A DNA stretch of 27,794 nt from an uncultured Clostridia bacterium (GTDB lineage Bacteria > Bacillota > Clostridia > TANB77 > CAG-508), in contig CAOTKV010000025.1 of assembly GCA_948530865.1 (NCBI GenBank), forward strand, positions 1 through 27,794, read 5' to 3'. Position numbers and translations under genes: made by a program. Below, one piece after another: positions 6,266-14,650 of the stretch. The stretch's first letter is position 1. Each line of letters begins with the position of its first letter. Under the pieces are notes generated by a model. That model was not told the origin of the DNA. It did not search any database and saw only the letters and a program-made list of their open reading frames with translations.

Positions 6266-8416
6266 TTATCTACCATCATCGTCATCTTTTCCTCTTGTAT
6301 CTGAATAAGCTTTAACTATATCATCTTCTCTTGTTACAAATTCAAGATCATCAGTTTGCTCAATTTGAGAATCTCCTGCTCTTCCAGCATCTTCTCTTGC
6401 AAGTTCTTCATTTCTATCTTCTAAAGCTTTAATTTCATCTAATGCTACTCTACTTTTTTCTACTAAATCGTCTCTTTCGCCTTCTTTTGATACTTTTAAA
6501 ACATCTAACCCCATTCTATCTGCTTTTAAACTTTCAAGTCCTCTTCTTGATTTAATTTCATCTTTTAGTTCTGGAGTTAAAGCATCACGATATTTTTTAA
6601 CTAATTTATCTGAATCTTTTGGTGGTTCAAAAAATCTTTGTGGTTTAAATTTAGAAGCTAATTTTGAGAAAAATCCTTTTACTTTATTAAAAATACCTGC
6701 TTGTATCATTTTAACATTTTTAAGTAAATCGAATATTTTTACGTCCTCAACTACTCCTTTTCCCCCATCAAGTCCTGAAGCTTTTTCAAGTCCCTTTATT
6801 GCTGAATAATATCCTTTATCTGGATCATTAAATACTTCATCTATTGATGCTGGCAATGGTTTGCCATTCAATATTGTAGATTGAAGTTTATCAACATTTT
6901 CTGTTCTTTCTACAAGTTCATCATATGCATCTAATGCATCTTCATTTTTTCTAATAGCTGAATCTTTTTCTAATAATTCAAGGTTTTTATTATCAGTATG
7001 ATAATATGCGCTATCCAATGTTTCACCATCTTCTATTCTATCATTTAATACTTCTTTTAAATAATTTTGCCAAGATTCAATATCATAACCTGTTAAATCT
7101 TGTAAATCTAAAGCTATTACTTGATATTCAGCAATTTTTTCGTTAAGTTCTTTCATTGCTTCTGGGCTATCATCTACTTTACATTTTTGGAAAGCTTTTC
7201 TAACATCTAAATCAGCTTTTGTAAAAATTTCAAATGTTTTACTCACTTCTGAATTTTCATCATCTAACTCAGGAACAAGTTCTTCTATAATAATATGATT
7301 ATCTTTTAATTCTTGCTCTATTTTTTTAGCTTCTTTGTATTCATCTGATGGTTCACCTAAATCAGCCTCTTCTTTTGCAATCTTTTTATCTGTATCATCA
7401 ATCTTTGTATCTATATCAGCAATTTCTGTTTCTAAATCTTCTATTCTAGGAACTAATATAGTATCTATTCCATTTCTAAACTCTTCTATTTTCTTTCTAT
7501 TTTCTTCAATTAAATCTGTATTTTGTAATTGAGGTTTAGCTTTTTTAGATTCTAATTCTGTAAGTCTTTTATCTCTTGAAGCTTCTAATTTTGAAATCAT
7601 AGAATCTGCTTCTTGAATTTTAGCTGTTGCTGATGGTAAGCTTAAATTATCTAATTGATTATTATCTACAGCTTTTAAAATATACTCAACATCTTTTGGA
7701 TCTATTTCTATTCCAAACTTACTTTTAATTTCATCTTGCAATTTTTTACGTGCATCAAAAAATTTTTTCTTAGCAGCATTTGAATCTGCAGTTGGATCAT
7801 TATCAGCTTCTTCTCTTTCTTTCTTGCTTTCACTTAATTCTTCAACTAAAGTTTTCAAATTATCTTTTGATCCATCTTTCATTGTTTTTGAAAGATCTTT
7901 TCCAAATTTAGAATAACCTTCTTTTATCTTATTTTGAGCATCTATTTCAGTTTTAAATTGATATTTAACTGCAAGTTGTAATTGTTTATTAATTGTTGGA
8001 TCTTGTTCTAAAATATCAAAGATTCCATCTAACTTAGATTGTGCATCAGTAAGTTTCTTTTCTGTTTCTGCATATTCAGGTTTTTTCTCTATTTCCGTTT
8101 TTGCCTTTTTAATTTTATCTAATTCTGCTTTTTGTGTAGCTAATGCTCTTTCTAAAGTTTTTATTTTATTTTTCTTTTCTTTTATTCTGCTCGCCATTCT
8201 TGGAGTTAAGTTTGCTTTGTCGTTTTCCGAAACAAATTTTCTTAAACTTTTAAGTTGTTCTTTGTCATCATCCATTGCTATTGTAATATCTTGTTCGTCT
8301 GAAGTTAATCTGTCCATTTCTGCTACATAAGTTTTTCTTGTAGCTGTTAAACTAGTAATTTCGTTTTGAAGTTCTGTCATACTTTTTCTAATTTCATCTA
8401 AAGTTTTTTTAGCCAT
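6266..8416 (-). CDS. Large coiled-coil protein of unknown function (716 aa)
   Basis: Not recognised. No signal peptide, no membrane segment and no catalytic motif that I can see. Residues 1-200 and 265-380 are dense heptad-like coiled coil rich in Lys, Glu, Asp and Leu; 380-560 is a more mixed helical region. A basic amphipathic stretch follows (GIFNKVKGFFSKLASKFKPQ, near 574-593), then a charged helical tail ending in an acidic GKDDDDGR. I use the ATG at 8416 (MAKKTLDEIRKS) because it lies 9 unpaired nt from AGGAGG once the intervening hairpin is folded; an in-frame ATG two codons upstream (8422) is the alternative. It is the second gene of an operon starting with a 39-aa peptide. Its layout recalls cytoskeletal, SMC-like or phage tape-measure proteins, but nothing nearby is phage-like and no ATPase motif is present. 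Confidence 0.8.
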   Translation of the reverse strand: MAKKTLDEIRKSMTELQNEITSLTATRKTYVAEMDRLTSDEQDITIAMDDDKEQLKSLRKFVSENDKANLTPRMASRIKEKKNKIKTLERALATQKAELDKIKKAKTEIEKKPEYAETEKKLTDAQSKLDGIFDILEQDPTINKQLQLAVKYQFKTEIDAQNKIKEGYSKFGKDLSKTMKDGSKDNLKTLVEELSESKKEREEADNDPTADSNAAKKKFFDARKKLQDEIKSKFGIEIDPKDVEYILKAVDNNQLDNLSLPSATAKIQEADSMISKLEASRDKRLTELESKKAKPQLQNTDLIEENRKKIEEFRNGIDTILVPRIEDLETEIADIDTKIDDTDKKIAKEEADLGEPSDEYKEAKKIEQELKDNHIIIEELVPELDDENSEVSKTFEIFTKADLDVRKAFQKCKVDDSPEAMKELNEKIAEYQVIALDLQDLTGYDIESWQNYLKEVLNDRIEDGETLDSAYYHTDNKNLELLEKDSAIRKNEDALDAYDELVERTENVDKLQSTILNGKPLPASIDEVFNDPDKGYYSAIKGLEKASGLDGGKGVVEDVKIFDLLKNVKMIQAGIFNKVKGFFSKLASKFKPQRFFEPPKDSDKLVKKYRDALTPELKDEIKSRRGLESLKADRMGLDVLKVSKEGERDDLVEKSRVALDEIKALEDRNEELAREDAGRAGDSQIEQTDDLEFVTREDDIVKAYSDTRGKDDDDGR

Positions 8417-8424
8417 TTTCATCT

Positions 8425-8461
8425 TATAATAAGTATCTCGCTATACTTATTATATCCTCCT
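8425..8461 (-). promoter_or_regulatory. Ribosome binding site bridged by a hairpin
   Basis: On the minus strand AGGAGG (8456-8461) is followed by one base, then a perfect 12-bp stem (TATAATAAGTAT with ATACTTATTATA, 6-nt loop AGCGAG, 8425-8454), then AG and the start codons at 8422 and 8416. Linear spacing from the Shine-Dalgarno sequence to the start is over 30 nt, too far for normal initiation. With the hairpin folded the spacing becomes 3 or 9 nt. No other ribosome binding site is visible before this gene. Confidence 0.65.
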
Positions 8462-8481
8462 TCTTTTTTTCTTAGATTCTA

Positions 8482-8601
8482 TTATTCACTTTTTTTCTCT
8501 TTTTCTATTTCAATTTCAGCTTGTAATTTCGATATATCAACAGTCATTTGAGCAATTTTATCAATAAGATCTAAATCCTCTTGGCTTAAATTTTTTTCCA
8601 T
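8482..8601 (-). CDS. Small coiled-coil peptide (39 aa)
   Basis: A short open frame beginning MEKNLSQEDLDLIDKIAQMT and ending in the charged tail EIEIEKEKKSE. The sequence is one continuous amphipathic helix with heptad-like spacing of Leu and Ile, so it probably forms or joins a coiled coil. The ATG at 8601 has AAGGAGA about 6 nt upstream, and a promoter lies about 78 nt before it. It is the first gene before the 716-aa coiled-coil gene, which makes a partner role plausible but unproven. Alternatively it is a leader peptide. It is easily missed because of its size. Confidence 0.65.
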   Translation of the reverse strand: MEKNLSQEDLDLIDKIAQMTVDISKLQAEIEIEKEKKSE

Positions 8602-8678
8602 TACAAATCTCCTTCCAATCTTTTGTATAGCGTCTAATTTTTAATTTTTTTAAATGTCACAAACTTCCAACTGTTATC

Positions 8679-8707
8679 ATTTTAGCACAAATACTAGTTT
8701 TTTTCAA
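8679..8707 (-). promoter_or_regulatory. Promoter of the 39-aa/716-aa/314-aa/75-aa operon
   Basis: On the minus strand a -35 TTGAAA (8702-8707) and a -10 TAAAAT (8679-8684) with 17-nt spacing. The -10 is extended by an upstream TG (TGCTAAAAT). It lies between the trmFO stop and the 39-aa gene, so the unknown operon is separately transcribed. I see no clear intrinsic terminator after trmFO. Confidence 0.7.
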
Positions 8708-8745
8708 TAGTTTTACATAATTTTTTAACATTTTTATTATTTTAA

Positions 8746-10107
8746 TCATTCTAAAAAATATGATTCTTTCATAGTTTTTATTTTATTTAAACTAATTTCT
8801 GCTAATTTTGAATATTTTACTTTTTTATCCTTTATTTTTTCTTCTAATTGTGGAAGTATTCCAAAATTAGCATTCATTGGCTGAAACTTACTATTTTCAG
8901 TAGAAATATAATCAGCAAGAGCTCCCATTACAGTTTCTTTTGGCATAATAATTTTTTCTTTTCCAAGAATTCTATTTGCAATATTTATACCAACTAAAAA
9001 TCCTGATGATATTGATTCTACATAGCCTTCAACTCCTGTTATTTGTCCTGCAAAATATATATTATTATTTTCTTTCATATTATATATATTATCTAATAAT
9101 ACACTTGAATTTATATATGTATTTCTATGCATTACCCCATACTTAACAAATGATGCATTTTCTAGTCCTGGTATCATGTTGAAAACTCTTTTTTGCTCTC
9201 CATATTTTAAATTAGTTTGAAATCCTACTATATTATATAAATTACCTTCTTGATTATCTTGTCTTAATTGTACAACAGCATATGGTCTTCTGCCAATTCT
9301 TTTATCTGTAAATCCCACTGGTTTTAATGGTCCATATCTTAATGTATCTATTCCTCTTTTTGCCATAATTTCTATAGGCATGCATCCTTCAAAAATTTCT
9401 CTTTTTTCAAATTCATGTAAAGTAACTACTTCTGCATTTACAAGTTCAGTAACAAATTTTTCATATTCTTCTTTATTCATAGGAAGATTAATATAACTTG
9501 CTTCTTGATTTTCAATTCTTTTTAACCACTCATCGTAATCCTCTTCTTTTCCGCGCTCCTGTTCATATCTATCTCCAAAAAAAGCAATATTCATATCAAT
9601 AGAATCTTTTTCAATAATTGGAGCTGCTGCATCATAGAAAAATAAACCTGTATTTCCAGTTAGTTTAATTATTGCTGTTGACAATTTTTCTGATGTCAAT
9701 GGTCCTGTTGCAATTACAACAATCTTATCCTTAGGAATTTCTGTTACTTCTTCTCTAATAAGTTCAATATATTTATTTGATTCTACTAATTTTGTAACCT
9801 CTTCTGCAAATTTTTCTCTATCTACTGCTAAAGCCTGTCCTGCTGGAACATTTACTTTATCTGCTATAGGTATTAATTCACTTCCTAATAATCTTAATTC
9901 TTCTTTTAGCAATCCACATGCATTAGTTAATAAATTTGATTTAAACGAATTGCTACATACTACTTCTGCAAGATTATTATTTGAATGTGCTTCAGAGAAT
10001 TTTATTGGTTTCATTTCATATAGCTTTACTTTAATTTTATGTTTTGCAATTTGCATAGCTGCTTCACAACCAGCTAAACCTCCACCTATTACAATAACTT
10101 CATTCAT
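8746..10107 (-). CDS. trmFO: Folate-dependent tRNA (uracil-54) methyltransferase TrmFO
   Basis: TrmFO is a cytoplasmic flavoprotein that makes m5U54 in the T-loop of tRNA, using 5,10-methylene-tetrahydrofolate as carbon donor and FAD plus NAD(P)H as reductant. The 453-aa product has the FAD-binding dinucleotide motif GGGLAGCEAA (8-17). It has a cysteine in VCSNSFKSN (Cys51) and another in EGCMPIE (Cys242), corresponding to the two conserved catalytic-region cysteines of the family, and the C-terminal FAD-contacting stretch around GQITGVEGYVESISSG. Length is normal (about 435-460). The ATG at 10107 has AAAGGATG upstream and lies 15 nt after the 1110-aa gene, so the two are co-transcribed. trmFO commonly sits beside topA in Firmicutes; here two unknown genes lie between them. 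Confidence 0.96.
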   Translation of the reverse strand: MNEVIVIGGGLAGCEAAMQIAKHKIKVKLYEMKPIKFSEAHSNNNLAEVVCSNSFKSNLLTNACGLLKEELRLLGSELIPIADKVNVPAGQALAVDREKFAEEVTKLVESNKYIELIREEVTEIPKDKIVVIATGPLTSEKLSTAIIKLTGNTGLFFYDAAAPIIEKDSIDMNIAFFGDRYEQERGKEEDYDEWLKRIENQEASYINLPMNKEEYEKFVTELVNAEVVTLHEFEKREIFEGCMPIEIMAKRGIDTLRYGPLKPVGFTDKRIGRRPYAVVQLRQDNQEGNLYNIVGFQTNLKYGEQKRVFNMIPGLENASFVKYGVMHRNTYINSSVLLDNIYNMKENNNIYFAGQITGVEGYVESISSGFLVGINIANRILGKEKIIMPKETVMGALADYISTENSKFQPMNANFGILPQLEEKIKDKKVKYSKLAEISLNKIKTMKESYFLE

Positions 10108-10122
10108 TTTTCCACATCCTTT

Positions 10123-13100
10123 TTATTCTCCATAAGAAACATCATCTTTATCTTCTTCTGTTTCTCTATTACTTTCTTGTAATGTCTTATTAGTAGAAAG
10201 ACTATTTATAGCTTTACTTCTATCAACATCTACTTTATATCTTTGATCAAATGTATTTTGTATTTGAGTACTTTCTTGTTCCTGAACATCTTCTACTTCC
10301 ATTTTATCTTCATTTTTAGCAAATATATTTTTCATTGCATTTTTTATATTATCAAAAAATCCGCCTTTAGTTTCTACTAATGCTAGTTCATCTGTGTTTT
10401 CTTCAATTGGCTTTCTAAAATTTGAAATAGCATTTTTTATTCTGTCTACAAATGATAATTTAGGGTGTTCAGTGTTTTCTTGTTGCTGTTCATCTTGTAG
10501 TACTTCTTGGAATTGAGTATCTTGCTTTGATGAATTGGGCGTAATTTCATATTCTAGTTTTTTATCAACATCAATAGTTTCAATTTTAATTCCAGAAGAT
10601 ACTAAAGTCTCTGAATTACCTATTTTATATTTTCTTATGTCATAATTTTCTTCTTGTGCTTTAGAAAAATTATATGAATACTTACTTTCTTTTTCAGAAG
10701 ATTTATTTTCATTTTCTTTTGATGATATCTCTTTAGCCTTTGCTGCTTCTACTACTGGATTTAGATATTTTTCATAGTCTAAAGATTTTTTCAAAGCTAT
10801 ATCTGCTTTATGCTTTTCTATTTCTTTAGCTCTTGATTCATTATCTTTTGAATTTAATTGAATAAATTCATCACTTACTTCATCATAAAATTTAAGTTTT
10901 GACCTAGCATGTGCTGTTCTACGATGAGCATATATCTCTTTTAAATCATCAAAAGTTTTAATATCTTTACGTAATTTATAAATTGAAGAAAATTCTTTCA
11001 CAAGTGCTTCTTCATTTAATTTTATTCCATTTTCTTTATCATCAATTACAAAACTTTTATCAGAATCAGATATAACTTCTAATCTTCTTAATGCCATTTT
11101 AGCTAAAATATTATTATCTTCTTTTTCCTCCATTAATCCTTGAAGAGTAGCCACAATATATTTTCTTTTCTCTGATAATGTAAGATTTTTATAATCTTTC
11201 GGGCAATCAACCTTTTCCTCATCCATTACGTAATCGCTTAGCAAATCTCCAACAAACTTCATATTTTCAAATTCTTCAATTTCTCTTTTCTTTTCTAATT
11301 TTAATTTCCCATTTTCTATAAAATCCTCTTTCTTTAAATTTGGGTGTTCTTCTTCATAATTTTCTACTCTTCTTACAAATATTTCCTTTTGCTTATCTGT
11401 AAAAAGAGGACTTTTCAAAGCAGCTTCTTTTGCTTTTACAAGATGCATATATCTTAAATTTTGTGCCTGTTCTTTACTTTCAACCCATGATTTTGAAAGA
11501 GTTTTACAATATAATCTTTTAAATTCATCTACATCATTTTTTGAATATTCAAGTTTGGAACCTTCGAAAAATTTTTCTTCTCTAGTTTTATTAATATCAT
11601 CTGCATCTTGTGAATTTAAATATTTATCTGACAATATAGATAAACCATTTATTCCTAATGCCATAACTAAATCTTTTTCTTCGACATTATCCAATCTTTG
11701 AGCATTTTGATTTTGTACAATAATAGTTTTGGTTTTATCTATTAGCGAAGTTAATTCACTTTTACTGCAACTTTCTATTTCAAGTTCTTTTCCTAATCTT
11801 GGAGCTAATTTATCAAAGTCATTAACTAATTTTCCATTTTTATCTGTCATTTTTGTATTAGGACAAATTTTTTGTATTGCAGAAATTAATTGACTTTGCT
11901 CTGTTTCTGGATTTTCTTTTAAAGAAGCAACTAATGTAAGTAATGTTTTATTTTTTAAATCTGGACTATTAATTAAATAATTAAGTTTTTCATCTGATAA
12001 ACTATTAATTACTGCAACAGTAATTAATGCATTTTTCTCAACTATTGCATCTGTATATAACTTTAAACTATTCTTATATTTATTAGAATTATTAGCACAT
12101 TTCAAGAAATCAGACTTCTTATCTGGATTTTTTCTTATCAATTCACTTCTTTGTTTTATAGCCATATTATGATCTAAGCCTTGTGAAAATTCAATTTGAT
12201 TTTGTAATCTTTGAAATTCCATAACAAATACATCTTCACTATTTATTTTTGTATCTAAATATTTTATTCTATTTAAAATTTCTTCTGATAATTGTAATTG
12301 TTCTAAATCGCTTTCATCTATTTTTCCTTTTAAACTATCTTTTACATTACCAAAAAAGTTTTCTTTATTATAGTTTTTTGCTTTTAATTTTTCGATTTCT
12401 TCTGTTGCTTTTTCATATGATTTTCCGATTTGTGATACTTTTTCAAAGCAACTGTCATCTAGTTCTATGCAGATTTTTAATTTATCATTTACATATTCCA
12501 TTTTATTCAATTCACAGTAATCTGATAGCTCTTGATAATCTTTAAAATTGTGTCTTGACATTTTTTGATATTCATTAAAAATAACATCTGTATTAATTTG
12601 AATATCATCTCCATTTATTGTAATAAATTGATTTTCATCAATATTTAAAATCTCCAATCTTCTTTTAGCAAATTTATTCATAATTTTCTTTGATGAACTT
12701 AATTTTGTTTTTGATTTTCCACTTTCTTTTTCATAATTTAATGCTACTATTGTATTTCTTAAATATATTTTCTTTTCCTCAGGACTTAATTTATCATAAT
12801 CTGCACGAGTAGTAATTTTATCTTCATCTTTAATAAATTCTTTAGATAACTTAGAAAGGACTTTTGAATCTGCATAATAATTTAGTTTACTGCTAAATTT
12901 TCCATCCTTATCTTCCAATTCTAGTTTTCCATATTTTTCCTCAAATTTTTCTAGTTCTTCATTAACTGAAAGTAATCTGGCAGAAGCTATACCCGATGTA
13001 TCGGCTCTACTTTCTAATTCTTGCTTACTTTTTAATAAATACGCATATCTATAATTTATAGCATCTTCTTTAGTATTTATCCATGATCTTGCCGTTGAAG

Positions 13101-13455
13101 TATTATATGCCTCTTTTACTAATTTGGCATCTTCTTCTAAAAATTCTAATGAAGAACCTTTAAAGTATTTCATTTCTGCGGTTTTTATATCTTCTTTTAG
13201 ATTTGCAACATCTAATTCTTCTGCACTATTATCAAACCACTTTTGAACTAAATATTCAGGAAATATTCCATTATTTTGTAAAATAACTTCTATATCTATA
13301 TCTCTAAGTATTCTTTCTCCACAAACTCTAAGTAAAGCTTGAAATCCTTCTTCATGCAATGCCTCTTTTATTCCTAACATATTTTCTATTGACTTACGAT
13401 TATTAATTGAATTTCCTTCCTCTGCCTTATAGTCAGGAATCAATTCAGCAAGCAT
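10123..13455 (-). CDS. Large helical protein with internal duplication (1110 aa)
   Basis: Not recognised. No signal peptide, membrane helix or enzyme motif. The sequence is charged and helical. It contains a large internal duplication: residues about 96-338 align with about 628-868. KYFKGSSLEF matches KFFEGSKLEY, RSWINTKEDAINYRYAYLLK matches KSWVESKEQAQNLRYMHLVK, and DYDKLSPEEKKIYL matches DYKNLTLSEKRKYI. The C-terminal 200 residues are low in order and contain two amphipathic helices (SFVDRIKNAISNFRKP near 1001 and GGFFDNIKNAMKNIFAKN near 1031). The ATG at 13455 has no Shine-Dalgarno sequence. The frame is open for 21 more codons upstream to the A7 tract at the end of the 302-aa gene, so the real product may be a 1433-aa fusion made by a -1 shift. 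Confidence 0.75.
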   Translation of the reverse strand: MLAELIPDYKAEEGNSINNRKSIENMLGIKEALHEEGFQALLRVCGERILRDIDIEVILQNNGIFPEYLVQKWFDNSAEELDVANLKEDIKTAEMKYFKGSSLEFLEEDAKLVKEAYNTSTARSWINTKEDAINYRYAYLLKSKQELESRADTSGIASARLLSVNEELEKFEEKYGKLELEDKDGKFSSKLNYYADSKVLSKLSKEFIKDEDKITTRADYDKLSPEEKKIYLRNTIVALNYEKESGKSKTKLSSSKKIMNKFAKRRLEILNIDENQFITINGDDIQINTDVIFNEYQKMSRHNFKDYQELSDYCELNKMEYVNDKLKICIELDDSCFEKVSQIGKSYEKATEEIEKLKAKNYNKENFFGNVKDSLKGKIDESDLEQLQLSEEILNRIKYLDTKINSEDVFVMEFQRLQNQIEFSQGLDHNMAIKQRSELIRKNPDKKSDFLKCANNSNKYKNSLKLYTDAIVEKNALITVAVINSLSDEKLNYLINSPDLKNKTLLTLVASLKENPETEQSQLISAIQKICPNTKMTDKNGKLVNDFDKLAPRLGKELEIESCSKSELTSLIDKTKTIIVQNQNAQRLDNVEEKDLVMALGINGLSILSDKYLNSQDADDINKTREEKFFEGSKLEYSKNDVDEFKRLYCKTLSKSWVESKEQAQNLRYMHLVKAKEAALKSPLFTDKQKEIFVRRVENYEEEHPNLKKEDFIENGKLKLEKKREIEEFENMKFVGDLLSDYVMDEEKVDCPKDYKNLTLSEKRKYIVATLQGLMEEKEDNNILAKMALRRLEVISDSDKSFVIDDKENGIKLNEEALVKEFSSIYKLRKDIKTFDDLKEIYAHRRTAHARSKLKFYDEVSDEFIQLNSKDNESRAKEIEKHKADIALKKSLDYEKYLNPVVEAAKAKEISSKENENKSSEKESKYSYNFSKAQEENYDIRKYKIGNSETLVSSGIKIETIDVDKKLEYEITPNSSKQDTQFQEVLQDEQQQENTEHPKLSFVDRIKNAISNFRKPIEENTDELALVETKGGFFDNIKNAMKNIFAKNEDKMEVEDVQEQESTQIQNTFDQRYKVDVDRSKAINSLSTNKTLQESNRETEEDKDDVSYGE

Positions 13456-13514
13456 TTTTGAAACGTCATCTTTAATCTCATCAACTTCAAGACCACTAAT
13501 TATATGAATTACTG

Positions 13515-14423
13515 CTATTTTTTTCTATTCTCATCTAAATTATTTATTCCAGATTCCTTTAAACAAGCTATTTCTTGTACTATTCCAACAACTAATTGAG
13601 CTTCATTTGCTTTATAATCTTCTTTTCTTACTCTTCCTGTTTCTGGATCTATAAGTTTTTTCTCAATATCAGGTCTACTTTTTAAAAAATCATTTCTTTC
13701 TTTTAATATATCATCATATCTTACTGTTCCTTTTGCTTCTTCAAGTTTTTTGTCGTATTCTATTAAAATAAGTTCTTCTTTACTATATTTCTTTAACATT
13801 TCTAGTGAATTATTAAATTGTTTGAATAAACTAACTCCTACATTTTCTTCTGTTACTTGAAAATTATTTCTTTCTTCTACATATTTTTCTTCATTATTAA
13901 CTTCTTTAAACGCGTCTTCTATAGCGATTCTCTTTCTTTCCATATGTTCTGGTGTTTTAAAAATACTATCAATTGTTTTTTCTTCTTTATTTATTCCAAG
14001 AATTTTATTAATATTTTCTTCTTCATCTCTATTATTAAGTAAATACTCAGCATTTTCTCTTAACTTCTTTTCTGTTCCAACTTTATCTATTTTGCCATCT
14101 TTTCCACTTACCATTACAAATTCATCATTATTATTAATTAAGTTAACAAATTCATCAAAAACTTCCTGAAGGACATTCATTGCTATTTCTTCTGTGACCA
14201 TAGCTCCAGTTTTTTCAGCAAATCTTTCTTTTATGACTTCTCTACTTACATAATTAGAACCACAATTTAATAAATTATTTATATTATTAACAATAGCTTC
14301 ATCTTTATTTTCATTTAAAATTGCATCAAAATCAATAACACGATTATTTTCATCTACAACTAATGTATCTTTGTCTTTATCTTTTTCAATTACTTCTTTA
14401 TCAACTTTTGTATTTTCTTCCAT
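13515..14423 (-). CDS. Charged helical protein (302 aa), likely N-terminal part of a split gene
   Basis: Not recognised. A soluble, highly charged helical protein beginning MEENTKVDKEVIEKDKDKDT, with an early disordered acidic/basic segment and then helices. Residues about 80-130 contain a short element (EFVMVSGKDGKIDKVGTEKK) that resembles elements in both halves of the 1110-aa protein and in the 552-aa protein. The ATG at 14423 is preceded by a modest GTGGGAT; the promoter lies 35-64 nt upstream. The frame ends GAG AAT AGA AAA AAA TAG. Slipping back one base on the A7 run joins it directly to the open frame of the 1110-aa gene, so it may be the N-terminal part of a single protein. It is the first gene of the operon ending in trmFO. 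Confidence 0.7.
   Translation of the reverse strand: MEENTKVDKEVIEKDKDKDTLVVDENNRVIDFDAILNENKDEAIVNNINNLLNCGSNYVSREVIKERFAEKTGAMVTEEIAMNVLQEVFDEFVNLINNNDEFVMVSGKDGKIDKVGTEKKLRENAEYLLNNRDEEENINKILGINKEEKTIDSIFKTPEHMERKRIAIEDAFKEVNNEEKYVEERNNFQVTEENVGVSLFKQFNNSLEMLKKYSKEELILIEYDKKLEEAKGTVRYDDILKERNDFLKSRPDIEKKLIDPETGRVRKEDYKANEAQLVVGIVQEIACLKESGINNLDENRKK
13518..13524 (-). other. A7 tract, candidate -1 frameshift or indel site
   Basis: Seven A on the minus strand, read A AAA AAA in the 302-aa frame just before its TAG stop. This is an X XXY YYZ-type slippery heptamer. A -1 slip continues ATA GCA GTA ATT for 21 codons into the ATG of the 1110-aa gene without a stop. I see no obvious stimulatory hairpin downstream. 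A missing A from an original A8 run (sequencing error, mutation or phase variation) would give the same picture. Confidence 0.55.
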
Positions 14424-14458
14424 ATTTTATCCCACTAAAAAAACAATTTTATAAGTAT

Positions 14459-14487
14459 ATTATAGTTTTTGATTTTTTCTATTACAA
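14459..14487 (-). promoter_or_regulatory. Promoter of the 302-aa/1110-aa/trmFO operon
   Basis: On the minus strand a -35 TTGTAA (14482-14487) and a perfect -10 TATAAT (14459-14464) with 17-nt spacing, about 35 nt before the 302-aa ATG. It lies downstream of the strong topA terminator, so this operon starts here. The rest of the 14424-14607 gap is AT-rich and shows no gene. Confidence 0.75.
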
Positions 14488-14607
14488 TTACAAAAATATT
14501 ACTTTTATTCCATATTTTTCATGCATTTGCGAAAGTTACTATTTCCCTAATATTTGTTAATATTTTTATTTTTTAAAAATTTTTTTATTGCGTTTTTATA
14601 TGAGTAC

Positions 14608-14646
14608 AAAAAAGCATCAGATATTCAAACAATATCTGATGCTTTT
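14608..14646 (-). terminator. Intrinsic terminator of topA
   Basis: A perfect 16-bp stem, AAAAGCATCAGATATT with AATATCTGATGCTTTT, a 5-nt loop GTTTG, and a T-run completing six T on the minus strand, 4 nt after the topA stop. This is the most convincing intrinsic terminator in the window and separates topA from the next operon. Confidence 0.92.
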
Positions 14647-14650
14647 AAAT

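Noticed and set aside
6266..8416. Prophage tape-measure or SMC protein
   Set aside because: The 716-aa coiled coil has no tape-measure hydrophobic region, no Walker A or B motif, and no phage gene lies nearby.
12249..12545. 98-codon plus-strand frame and other plus-strand frames in the middle of the window
   Set aside because: They are Phe/Leu/Tyr-rich complements of Lys/Glu-rich genes on the minus strand and lack ribosome binding sites.
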